Source: Branchiostoma floridae
Taxonomy: Eukaryota > Chordata > Leptocardii > Amphioxiformes > Branchiostomatidae
Reading direction: 5' to 3'
NCBI RefSeq assembly: GCF_000003815.2
Contig: NC_049985.1
Span: forward strand, 315,678 to 379,677
Length of the DNA stretch: 64,000 bases
The notes under the pieces are model-generated. The model was not told the DNA's origin, did not search any database, and saw only the letters and a program-made list of their open reading frames with translations. Of this stretch, positions 20,445 through 31,152 are shown one piece after another. How positions within the stretch are numbered: the stretch's first letter is position 1; each line of letters opens with the position of its first letter. The position numbers and the translations under genes were made by a program.

Positions 20445-23400
20445 AGCCATTAAAGAAACCATTTCATGTTCGTCCCTCAAAATGAAGAAAACAGCATCTT
20501 CAAAGGAAATTCCTTGAGCATTTGGCGGTCGACAAAAATCTTTAATCAGCCAAAATAGGAGGACGTAAAAAATTGAGAGCTAGACACAGCCTTTGCTTGT
20601 TGTTGCTGGAGACTTGCAGTCTTCTAGGATTACCATTTTTCTCCTTCATCTGAATGATACCTTACATCTGCTTGAAGATTATGGATCCCCTCCCTATATA
20701 GAGTTGGCGGCCATTCATTCACCTCTAAATCAGGAGTTCAGGTATCTCTGTCACCATGGTAACCAGTCTATCGCCATGGAAACCAATCTATCACCATGGT
20801 AACCAACAGTTGATAGTCCAAAATTAGCTGATACATGTACCTGTTTTCCTGCCTTGGAGGTGTTGGCTACCAAGCTTATGAGGGTCTGGCCAATGAAAGG
20901 GGAAATGCAATTTTGTCAGGCTGTGTTTGACCAATCTGTAAGGATTCCTTTGCTGTATGTTGTGGACTGTGTTTTTTGCCAACCCTACTTCTACACCTGT
21001 ACCTCAGCCTTCCAAGGGTTACTCTTGAGCACTCCACATTTTGACCTCGGCTTTCGTAGGGTTAAGAGTTTGGCTGAAGCAAGTCGATCCATTTGTGCCA
21101 AGTCTTCTTATATTTAGTTTGTATCGCTCTGCTGCTATCCTTGTTATTATAGTCTTAGTATCTCTTAGTTTAAAGACAGTCCTTTGCTGCACATGAAAGG
21201 TGTAAGGTTTTGACACATTTATGGAAATGAGGACGTGTACAAATTTGTTGCTATATCATAGTTGCGAAAGGCTGTCACAAATTTTTGTCACATAAATGAA
21301 ATGTTCCTTTATTGGATGTAAAGTTGAAAGAATTGCTGTATTTTTTCATATTAAGATGTTAAGTTTGCTTTTTTTTTTAGTAGTAAGTGGCTTTGAACAC
21401 CAGGGTTGATCTCTGCACATCATTTATATGATTGTTCACTGTAAGACCTTTAGTAAGGAATATGTTTAAGTACAATCCTTGATGTGAAGTCTAAGAGTGT
21501 TGTCCTTATTAATTCAATCGGCTGGAAAAAGAAATAAGCGATCAAAAACCAACCAAAAAAATCAGGAATGTGATGATTGTGGGATTTAGAGTTTCCCTTT
21601 ATTCAGATTTGTGCAGAAATAACTGCATAGCCTTATCCGTGGTGGATTATACTCAAGGAAAATTTATATGTTTAAGTACTAAGGCTGGTGTAAATGTATA
21701 TATTGAAAGATTCTACCAAATGAAGAATTGTGCTAAGGGTATGCAAAGTTTCGTCTCTTTGTCCCCATCTTGAAGATGTGATGTGAAGAAGATGATGTCA
21801 TGATGATAAGACATTTTTCATGGTGACTTAAGATTCTTTCCAGGAAGAACACTGAGTAAGAACCAAGTGAGAAACTCTGCATGACTCTTGATGCCCTTTC
21901 GAAGAATTTTATAAGTAAAATGTACTTAAACATTCTATCGTGTTGCGAGTTCTAGGAATTATCGGGCTCGCTTTATTACGTATGATTACTCAATGCTGTG
22001 CTAGTTGAAGCTATAGTGTATATGTTGGCTCAAATGTTTATTTTTTCAAGGCCTGGGAAGTCTGAGTCTTTCTGTAACTGACACTGTTTCTGTGTTGTTG
22101 TTTTCTTCGGAGATTGTCAGAAAAAAAAATTGTGTTCCCAAATCTAATGTTGGTCAGTTGATTTATTTATTTATGTATCTCAAATGTGTATACGATTATT
22201 GATTAACAATGACAAAAGACAGGTGTGTTAACAATTGCCAACCAAGACAATTGCTTTGTTTGAACTTGTCAGATTTCACATATCCAAAATCCACACCTAC
22301 TATCCCTGAAGAAAAACCAGACATTTTTTAGACTGTCCCCTATAGGTCCTGATTTTCGAGAAGAAAAAGTAAAAGTTGTATATTTGACGACATAAAGACT
22401 CAGACTACCCTCATGCTTATCCAAGTCATTCCTCTTCGTGCAAGTTTTGTGTTTACCAAGATAAGTTCGGAAGTATTTTTGGAAAGCTTTGTTGAGATCG
22501 TTGTCACTAGTTTGTTGCATTAAAAAAATATGAGCACAATGTGACTGTGTGATGGTCCTCTGTGTTTCGGGTGAATCTGGACCAGGTATTTTTTGCCAAA
22601 AAGCGATTATACTGGCTATACAGATACGGAAGCTGGTGTGTTAAACTTAAAGGTTGGTAGGCTATGCGGATACAGAAGCTGGTGCATTATGCCAAAGGGC
22701 GGTTTTACTGCCTATACTGTAAGATACATAAAAATAGGTGTGTTATGCCGAAGGACGGTTATACTGGCTGTACAGGTATGGATACAATGACTTTTAGATA
22801 GGTACAGATACAATGGTTTTAAAGTTTTATGGCCCATTTATCTTTTTTTTTTAGACAATACAGCACTTTGGTACAAACCACTTCAATGAAACTATGTTTT
22901 GAAGCAAGGTACAGGAACTGAATGTGTTTTTAAAGTTCATAGTGGTACAATGTACAAGTATATGGAAATGAGCTAAAGTTTCCCTACTCTTTGCAAAGGC
23001 CACTTTTATTTCACCCCCAGCGGAATTCATCATATTGCAGCTGGCGCAATATTCAACTCACCCGAACAAACACAAAATTGACGTTATCCTCTACCATTTA
23101 CCACAGTTTCAACCTCGCTTACATGCACGGAAGAATCTCTATAAGGCCGTGTTTATTTGATTATATGAATGACATCCATTGGGCAACTAAAACTGATGCG
23201 AGCGTACGAATAAAAAGTTTGACCAAGAAAGTTGCCTTCATTATGAAATTGGTTGGAAGGTTGAAGAAATGACAACAGAACAGTAGATTCTTCTTTCATA
23301 TCTTCTTTGACCTTGGAATATTCATGACGTTAGTATGCGTTTTTCGATAATTGATTTTGCCATCTTCGGCATATATTTGCTTACGATTTACAGTATACTG

Positions 23401-23547
23401 TATGGTTGAAAACTTTTTGTTTTATTTTTGGAAACGGCCGAAAATTAATGCGCACGTGGATGTCATCCATGTAATTAAATCAACATGGCCTAATACGGCT
23501 TTGTCAAGTACAAGGACACGTTACTTTATACCCGAACTACGTACTAT
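20445..23547. other. No gene recognised; minor tandem repeats
   Basis: The region is AT-rich and without convincing exons. It includes a three-copy ~20-bp repeat ATCACCATGGTAACCAGTCT at 20748-20806. It also has a degenerate ~65-bp repeat (GGTTATACTGGCTATACAGATAYGGA... GTGTTATGCC) at about 22600-22800. Confidence 0.5.
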
Positions 23548-26496
23548 CTAACGGGAGAGTACCACGATGGGGAATGTATCAAGATAGTCCTCCCGACCCG
23601 TTATCTCCATGGCAACCGCGGCTAGCGTGCTGCCATTGGTGGGATGCTTCATGTTGGGAGAGATTTCAGCCAATGGCACAGCCACATGAGCGAACCGAAG
23701 GATGTCAGCGTCGGGCACTTTTTTTGGCGACGCCTCTGAGGCGAAGCCGTTACACTCGTGATCGAATTCCTCTTCCTTATCGACTACGCTATATTCCAGC
23801 ACCTCTGACCCCCAGAGGGAGATGTCAAGGTCGATTGTGTGGAGGCCATGCTTGTTGGGGTCGCGCACGCGCAGTAGCGACTTTTCTATCCCATAGAGGA
23901 AGGTTTTGAGGCTTGTCGGCGTCATTTCCGTCAGGATCTTCACGGCCATGTTGATGAAATCAGGCTGGTCGGTTTTAAGCTGAGGCGGTGTAAGGAACGG
24001 CGAAGACACCTTCAGCACCAGGACTTTCTTCCTCAGCAAGGCGAGGGCATCTCTAAGGTTCTTCCTCGGCTCGATGTTTGACCCGAGGGAGAGGTGGACC
24101 AGGCTGTCGTTGAAATCCTATGGTGTTCTCTCGATCAGGACACCGACTGGGTCGGCGAAGCGCAGGGCCTGTGGCTTGCGGACTCGCACTTGGATGCACG
24201 GGGCCTGGACATATTGAAATGAAAGTATTATGTTGGATGATAGTTTACTTTGGTAGACTTGTTTGTGGCAGTTAGGCTCGAAACACGGCACCCCTGGCCG
24301 GTAGGCAAGTTTTACTTTGGAGGGAGAGTTTTACTTTGACCTCATTCCGTTTCGGCAAGTTTTCTCAAAAGACAGTCGAGTCTTCGGACTCACTCTGCAA
24401 AATATGTTTTTTTATTCTACCCCGACAAAAAGGCATATGTAAAATGAGATACAAGCGTTCTACTGCAGTGCCAAAGAAAGCGGCCAGGGGGGCCCAAATC
24501 TTATCATTTTTTTATATCAAGAGCTAACCACATACTAAATTCCACAATGATCCATGAATCGCTTCTACATCATGCTGCATGCTAATTCACAGACAGTCAG
24601 GGCAATAATAAGCAATAGTTGAAATTTTCATTTTTTGTCATTAATGATGTTTAGATTAACATGTACATTAGTTACATAAAACGTACCTTGTAGAGAGCAG
24701 TGCAGATTCTGGCCACATCAGTCGCTAATTTCTCCACCAAGTCAAATGACGTTGACTCCACGTAACTAATGATGTTTTGGCAAACACCCGTGTAGTTCAC
24801 GGAATTGCTGACGTCACCACTTTTTCCTGCCTTGCGCACGTCACAACCCAGGCGCAAACTGATGACGACTTCCTGTTTTTTCCCGATCTCGTGCTGGCTG
24901 ATGCCGATCTCGGTGCGGCATCGCAGGTTGTCTATCTCGATTACGTCATAGCCTCTTCCGCTGGGAAGCCTACAAGTACTCAGTGACATCTGAAAATTGA
25001 TATGGGTATCATAGCATTAGTCGCACACCTCTGGAGCAAAGAATCTGTCATTTCTGTAACCTGAACAAGGTTGAAGATGAATCCCACATTTTATCAGATT
25101 GTAGTTTATATAGTAACGATATAGAAATATTCTTTTTAGTAATGTTATAGGAAAGTTCTCTCACTTTGAATCTTTGTCTAGTGTTGAAAAATTCATTTTT
25201 CTTAAGCTTAAGAGTTTTGATCAAACGATATTATACAAACACATCTCAAGCTACATTTTTAACATTACGAAGCAACGAGAAGAAGCCAAACAAATGTATT
25301 AGAATTTTTTAGAAGCCATGTTTTAGATTAGTCCTAGAAACCACGTGTACTGTATTACGACCTTTTGTATCTATATGCCTGTACTTAGCCCGATAGGGCA
25401 TGAATGTGCAATAAAGACTATTACCATTAAACCCTAGGGAAAATGTTGTGTTTCCTGTTTCCCTGCCTACCCTAGAAAAAAACTGCCGACCCTAGACTTT
25501 TTGGGGGGGTGGGCAGTGGAGTCACATAGCTTCCAGTTAGAATTTTTCAGCCTGCTTCCTAATGAAGTAAAAACACTGCTTGTCCTATCTAGTGAAGGAT
25601 GAATGCATCTATTATGCACAACATTCAAGTTTGACATTGAAAGACACTTAGTGTCCTCATGTATTTCAGTTTACTTTGTCTTTGTTCAACTGCATTGTAA
25701 CAAGTCACACTAAAGGTTTGGCCAGCCTAAAAAGATTACAAGAAAAAAAGATGATCCCTACCTACCGACCCCAAGTTTTTTAATGACTGGAATAGAAAAC
25801 GCAGCATACTTTCCTAGGCCTAATTTTTGTTTTTGTTTATTCATTGGTGGTAACTTTACAGTTACAGTGCATAATAGCACTCAAGGGTACTGTATTACAT
25901 ATTTAAGTTAAAATCTTTACAGATGAGACAACCAGATTACATAGTATTACACAAGTATACGACGTACTTCAGCCAACTACGACGTAGTTTTACAATTCAT
26001 AACGTACTTTTGCGAACTACGACGTAATTCGCACAACTGGCTCCAAAATAATTCGACTTAACTTCCTGAAGTACGTCGTTGTTGCTTGAGGTTCCATCTG
26101 ACCTAACTACGTCGTAATAAACATGTCAAACTATTTTCAGCCAAACTAAAAGTTAGTAAAACATTGCTTATAGTAGGGTTCATTAAGCACAACCAGGAGT
26201 ACTTACTTCCAACGTTTCGGTGTCTGTCAGACACCATCATCAGGGTAGAATGGCTGGATACGATTCTCGCTGCTACCGAAACGTTGGAAGTAAGTACTCC
26301 CTGGTTGTACCTAAAGAACTTCAGTACTATATGAATAATTGACAGCCTAAAGAAACTATTTACGGATACGACATGGCTGTATTACATCGTGTATGACTTA
26401 CTCCATCAACAATCTATAACTCACCTTGTCATGAACATTTATTTTTTCCCCGAACACAGAGAACAGGATTGTGGTAACTTTCTCACGTATCGCCAT
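23548..26496 (-). CDS. Dihydroneopterin aldolase-HPPK fusion (folate pathway), with one in-frame TAG
   Basis: Three minus-strand exons: 26425-26496 (24 codons, MAIREKVTTILF..), 24687-24989, and 23548-24204. Donors are GTGAGT and GTACGT, acceptors TTTTCAG and TGTCCAG, and the phase is 0 throughout; reading through the TAG gives 343 codons. Exon 2 and the start of exon 3 form a dihydroneopterin aldolase (FolB-type): the conserved Tyr (NYTGV), Glu (FDLVEKLA) and Lys (VRVRKPQAL) are present. Exon 3 continues as 6-hydroxymethyl-dihydropterin pyrophosphokinase (FolK-type): SLGSN near its start, DQPDFIN, GIEKSLLRVRD and TIDLDI with both metal-binding Asp. The usual GPR before DLD reads GLH. Fungal FOL1 fuses these two domains to DHPS; no DHPS follows here. 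A TAG at 24118-24120 lies between the domains. Animals are generally held to lack these enzymes. Contamination is unlikely given the introns. Confidence 0.82.
24118..24120 (-). other. In-frame TAG between the two enzyme domains, also a candidate splice acceptor
   Basis: The exon 3 frame reads ...GVLIERTP, TAG, DFNDSLVHLSLGSN. A single CAG to TAG change would explain it. The same AG could act as an acceptor (ACACCATAG|GATTTC): joined to the phase-0 donor of exon 2 it keeps the frame and removes the stop, but also deletes 28 aldolase residues including the conserved Lys. No pyrimidine tract precedes it, so this use is doubtful. Confidence 0.8.
25020..25430 (+). mobile_element. LINE 3'-end remnant in the folate gene intron
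   Basis: The plus strand at about 25022-25130 reads LEQRICHFCNLNKVEDESH then ILSDCSLYS. This is the C-terminal Cys/His motif found after the reverse transcriptase of many non-LTR retrotransposons. The segment ends with LARxGHECAIKT-like codons and AATAAAG near 25412, as such elements often do. Stops break the frame. It lies antisense in intron 1 of the DHNA-HPPK gene. Confidence 0.65.
25955..26115. repeat. Cluster of ACTACGACGTA motifs
   Basis: The core ACGACGTA or its reverse complement TACGTCGT recurs at about 25960, 25980, 26018, 26073 and 26103 with irregular spacing and both orientations, often as AACTACGACGTARTT. It may be a degraded array. No function is evident. Confidence 0.5.
26189..26308. 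repeat. Foldback element with ~33-bp arms
   Basis: The arms at 26189-26221 and 26275-26308 are inverted copies (ACAACCAGG(G)AGTACTTACTTCC, then AACGTTTCGGT) differing by one inserted base. The loop holds GTCTGTCAGACACCATCATCAGGG. It lies in the folate gene intron. A CCAACGTTTCGG...CATCAGGG pattern accompanies Penelope-like elements in several animal genomes as I recall; the link is unproven here. Confidence 0.75.
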
Positions 26497-26710
26497 TTTG
26501 AATACCAGAAGAATTCCCCGAGAGTAAGGTTTAGGTTCAGGGTTTTTTATGTCTAATCGGGAGGAAATAGCATGCTTTTCAAACCCTGTTCACAGAATCC
26601 AGCTTCATTCTGTCACCTAGAATTTGTACAGAAAAAATATTCCTACCTGTGCAAAAAATCGTTGACGGTGGAGTGACGCCCACCGGGCCTCTGGGCTAAT
26701 GTAGTCTCAA

Positions 26711-26902
26711 GTGTATCCTCTGCGATTCTTTCCTGTCCCAAACCAACCGTACCGACGTCCGACAGCAACCCCAAGTGTCAATGGGCTTTACAAGACCAAG
26801 CGACAGATACTGGACGAGTTACTGGTGATAATACGTGGCTCTGTGTTGTCTGTGGTTCTGAAAGAGGGAAAGAGAATTCACAGGTGTCGGCTTTGCAGGT
26901 GA
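26711..26902 (+). CDS. Possible first exon of a divergent gene (unrecognised)
   Basis: An open frame of 63 codons starts 215 bp from the folate gene start on the opposite strand. It includes GLYKTKRQILDELLVIIRGS and ends near a TTTGCAG|GTGACG donor-like site at about 26900. A shared bidirectional promoter would be plausible. I recognise no domain and found no second exon before the N gap, so this is only a candidate. Confidence 0.25.
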   Translation: MYPLRFFPVPNQPYRRPTATPSVNGLYKTKRQILDELLVIIRGSVLSVVLKEGKRIHRCRLCR

Positions 26903-27001
26903 CGATCTAGTAATTAATCACAATAACTTGATCACAATATATACGATCCAGTAATCAATCTAGCTAATTATATCAACCAATTATGGCTATGAGCTTCCAC
27001 C

Positions 27002-27175
27002 ATGAAAATGTCTGTCCAGTTCATCCGTTTCAAGATCCAAATTGCCACTTTGAATGTCAGAGGACTCACGCAGGTCAGCAAGCGACAGGAGCTGGATGAA
27101 CTACTTGCAAGGGAGAGAGTGAATGTGTGCTGTCTACAGGAGACCAAGGTTGCAAGGGAGGTGGAAAAACGGTAA
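27002..27175 (+). pseudogene. LINE endonuclease (APE-type) N-terminal fragment, 57 codons
   Basis: The short frame contains KIQIATLNVRGLTQ, then SKRQELDELLA and NVCCLQETKV. These are the first two conserved blocks (Asn of LNVRG and catalytic Glu of QETK) of the apurinic-type endonuclease that begins ORF2 of many non-LTR retrotransposons. It stops after VEKR and the N gap follows at 27301, so the rest may be lost or truncated. The fragment is too short to be functional. Confidence 0.8.
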
Positions 27176-27300
27176 AAATTAGCCAAATAGACAGAAAGCA
27201 TACCGGGAGGAGTCAAACGGCACAGATGGTGACATGTGGATTGTACCTGGCATGTTATCTGTCTATTTGGCCCATTTCTGCTGATTTTGCAGGGACATGT

Positions 27301-28092
27301 NNNNNNNNNNNNNNNNNNNNNNNNNNNNNNNNNNNNNNNNNNNNNNNNNNNNNNNNNNNNNNNNNNNNNNNNNNNNNNNNNNNNNNNNNNNNNNNNNNNN
27401 NNNNNNNNNNNNNNNNNNNNNNNNNNNNNNNNNNNNNNNNNNNNNNNNNNNNNNNNNNNNNNNNNNNNNNNNNNNNNNNNNNNNNNNNNNNNNNNNNNNN
27501 NNNNNNNNNNNNNNNNNNNNNNNNNNNNNNNNNNNNNNNNNNNNNNNNNNNNNNNNNNNNNNNNNNNNNNNNNNNNNNNNNNNNNNNNNNNNNNNNNNNN
27601 NNNNNNNNNNNNNNNNNNNNNNNNNNNNNNNNNNNNNNNNNNNNNNNNNNNNNNNNNNNNNNNNNNNNNNNNNNNNNNNNNNNNNNNNNNNNNNNNNNNN
27701 NNNNNNNNNNNNNNNNNNNNNNNNNNNNNNNNNNNNNNNNNNNNNNNNNNNNNNNNNNNNNNNNNNNNNNNNNNNNNNNNNNNNNNNNNNNNNNNNNNNN
27801 NNNNNNNNNNNNNNNNNNNNNNNNNNNNNNNNNNNNNNNNNNNNNNNNNNNNNNNNNNNNNNNNNNNNNNNNNNNNNNNNNNNNNNNNNNNNNNNNNNNN
27901 NNNNNNNNNNNNNNNNNNNNNNNNNNNNNNNNNNNNNNNNNNNNNNNNNNNNNNNNNNNNNNNNNNNNNNNNNNNNNNNNNNNNNNNNNNNNNNNNNNNN
28001 NNNNNNNNNNNNNNNNNNNNNNNNNNNNNNNNNNNNNNNNNNNNNNNNNNNNNNNNNNNNNNNNNNNNNNNNNNNNNNNNNNNNNNNNNNNN
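27301..28092. other. Assembly gap of 792 N
   Basis: This is a sized gap next to a LINE fragment; repeats probably caused the break. Any reading frame crossing it is meaningless. Confidence 0.97.
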
Positions 28093-31000
28093 CGGAAGCT
28101 ATATTACGGCTGGATACCAGGCTACAAAGGATCAGGTCCAGGCCTAGGTTCGGACCTGAACCTGGACCTGATTCAGTATGACTCATACCAATCGTCCATT
28201 TCACTACAAATAAATCTGTTTGGTGGAGTATTAGACTTACACCGGCGTTTTAAAATCCTACAACGCTAACTGCACCTGTACGATTGACTGTAAAACTTGG
28301 TAGAAATGACTATAAACTATACCCTACTTCACTCTTGTTATTTTCTTCCACTTGCAAGCGCCAAAGCTTGTGAATGCCTGATCAAATAATCTGTTGATTC
28401 CTAATAGGTCCAACATCCGGTCCACCTATTTCTTTTTAGAAAAACCCGGTTTTGTACTGGTACGCTGTAACCCAGCGCCAATAGGGAACTCGTGCGGTGA
28501 CGACTCAAGGATGACAGTGGACGCATAGTCGGGAGACATGGTCTATTGGCAACATCTAACTGGAACCCATGATAGTGAACAACAGGCACACGTCATGCGT
28601 GACGTAACCACTAGCGGACCCTACCACTATACACGTGGGTGGTGGTCCGAACCACCATAACAATCACTATACAATAGTGGCGCAGCCCTAATATGGAGCC
28701 TGGTAGAGACTACACGCAGTAGGTTGCTACAGCGAAGTACTACAGTGTTTACACGACAAGATAGGGGGCGTTGTAAGACTTTTAGTACGTATATGAATGT
28801 TACAACATCCAGGTGATATGATACTTGTGATATCTATTGATTTTTTTCCCGTGCCCCCCCCCCCCCCTCCTCCACTGGACCTCTGGGAAGAGCGGCGAAG
28901 ACCGGCAGTTTGAATAAAGGGAACTAAACTGATCTGAACCCAAGGTACCCGTTTTAGTTAACATTTAAGCAACACCTCCCAAAAAAAAAAAGATTAACCC
29001 AAGACTGGCAAGAAATTAAACCATCGTGGCCTTTGTTGCTGGTGACAACCACCCGCAGCCACCCCCCCCCCCCACACACACACACACACAAACCTGTTTT
29101 GCGATGACCTTCGATGACCTTCTTGCGTCTACCGACACCTGCTGTCAGAAAATAGGGCACTCAGCCCCTGGGGATAAATACGATTTGCATACAGGTTTCT
29201 CTTAAGAGATCTGTTCAAGGCAATTCAGTTAAGCTGCGTCGTCCTCGCTTTTGTAATCGCATTAAAACACTTAGGGTGCCACTAAAGCATCGTGTTCTGT
29301 TTGGGTGTCGGTCGTGATTAGCCACTCTGAAGATCTTGAAGATTCAACAACTGACGGTGTGTATCATATGTTTTTAACAATACTGCCCATGACTATGACT
29401 GTGAGCCAGGTCGTGGATAGACAGCGATCGTCATATGCCATCTGAGGTCATACGTGGGCATGTTTGTCCTGCAAAACTGTGGCTGTCCTGTCACAAAATA
29501 GCTCTTTGATTTAAGTTGATTTTAAGATCCTCCTTCGGTCCTGTCACAGCCTGATAGAAAGCTGTACGAAAAAAAATCAAAATGCATGCTATAGCCCACT
29601 TCGCCGTATTTAATAACTAGAGCCTCCAGAACATGACGAAAATTGTCATGGTAAACAGGTGTTTACCAAGTAATTAAACAGAATTCTTACTGCTCGGGTC
29701 AAACTGCATTTGAAACACCTGTACTCTGCATACATGTACCTCAAATTTTGCCTCAGCAAGCACTACTGACCTGGATGTGCAGATAGTACTTCGGACTATG
29801 TCATTAGCACTTAAAGCAAGGTCAACAGATTTTATCATTTTGTGAGGACTTCCTCGCTACTCAAACCTTCATTATATTAGCGGTTTGTTGACTAAATTCA
29901 AGAATGGACAGACGAAATACCAAACAACTCTCACAAAGCTGAGAACAGTAAAATAGCATTTACTAAGGATACGAACAAGTGTAAATCCAACATGGCTCGT
30001 GCCCTACTTTCAGGGACAATGACCTTCCGTCGCGTGAGGTCAAACACTTCGTACCAATTGTTGTTGTTTTTTTCTTATCGTACGGTATGATATGATATTT
30101 AGCCAGGTTATAATTGAACTGACTTCCCCCGACAAGGTACTGCGAAATCTTTTTTTTCTGTCAAAACATTGAAAAACTGAAGTTTTGGACTACACGGCAA
30201 TGTCCTCAATTCGCTGTCGTCAAATTATTGAAAGTTTGACCAAACACTTCACATAACCTCCTTTGAATTCTACATGGCTTTTCATTTTTGTTTAACCCAT
30301 GTATGTCTTGCTTTCTTATCGTTATATGTAAGTGTTTTGATCGCCACTGCTTTGTAATTTCCGTAGAGACGCGATAAGCCAAAATGCCAAGGCTGAAGAG
30401 TGCTGCGGGGGATTGTTGCCACAGAGGGCATTGACACCTCGCTTAGACCTACGTCACATTTCCTACCGTGGGCCCGAAAAGACAAAGTTTTTGCCGATAA
30501 ATATGCACAAAGCATGCCATTTTTGTCGTAGTTTTTTCGTTCCCCTTTGTGAAATGTGACCTTTTTTAACTGCCCGTGGTCTACATTCAGAACCATCGCG
30601 TGCAGGGATACTGTCATGTCCAGTTTGCCATAGCAACACATGTGTCATGAAATTTTAATACATCTCATGGGACTACTGAACGTCTAGGATTTGCATATAT
30701 TTCTACGAACAGGTCCAGCAATAAAAATACGTATTTTTTTGTTTGAAAAAAGTGGGGGGGGGGGGCGTCTGTACATAAAATCCTTATTACCAAACTGGTT
30801 GAACTGGCGACCTGTCTACAGTGTGTGCTGTGACTGACCTGATCATATCGGACATAAATTATGAATGGTTGACCTGAAAACCGCCAGAAAGGGGGAGGGG
30901 AGTTTCACTAAACAATGTATTTGCGTGTACATGGGGTTTTGCCACGTACGTGACCAATATTCCCGCAATTAAAATGTTTGCGGAGGATATGATATACATG

Positions 31001-31152
31001 TATTACGTTTGATATAACTAGAATAACATGAAATTAGGGAATACATTGATCTATTTATTGAGCTTTTCCGCAACAATGGCCCTGATTGGGTTATTTTGAG
31101 GTGGAAAAGAATTAGTAAGCCATTGTCTAAACCCTCTTCATTATTAGGAAAC
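28093..31152. other. No gene recognised; homopolymer C runs
   Basis: This stretch contains a C run (28854-28868), a C run followed by (CA)n (29061-29090) and a G run (30753-30767). No frame shows a known domain or splice structure. Confidence 0.5.

Noticed and set aside
27127-28269. Long open frames across 27.2-28.2 kb on both strands
   Set aside because: They consist of the 792-N gap and have no sequence content.
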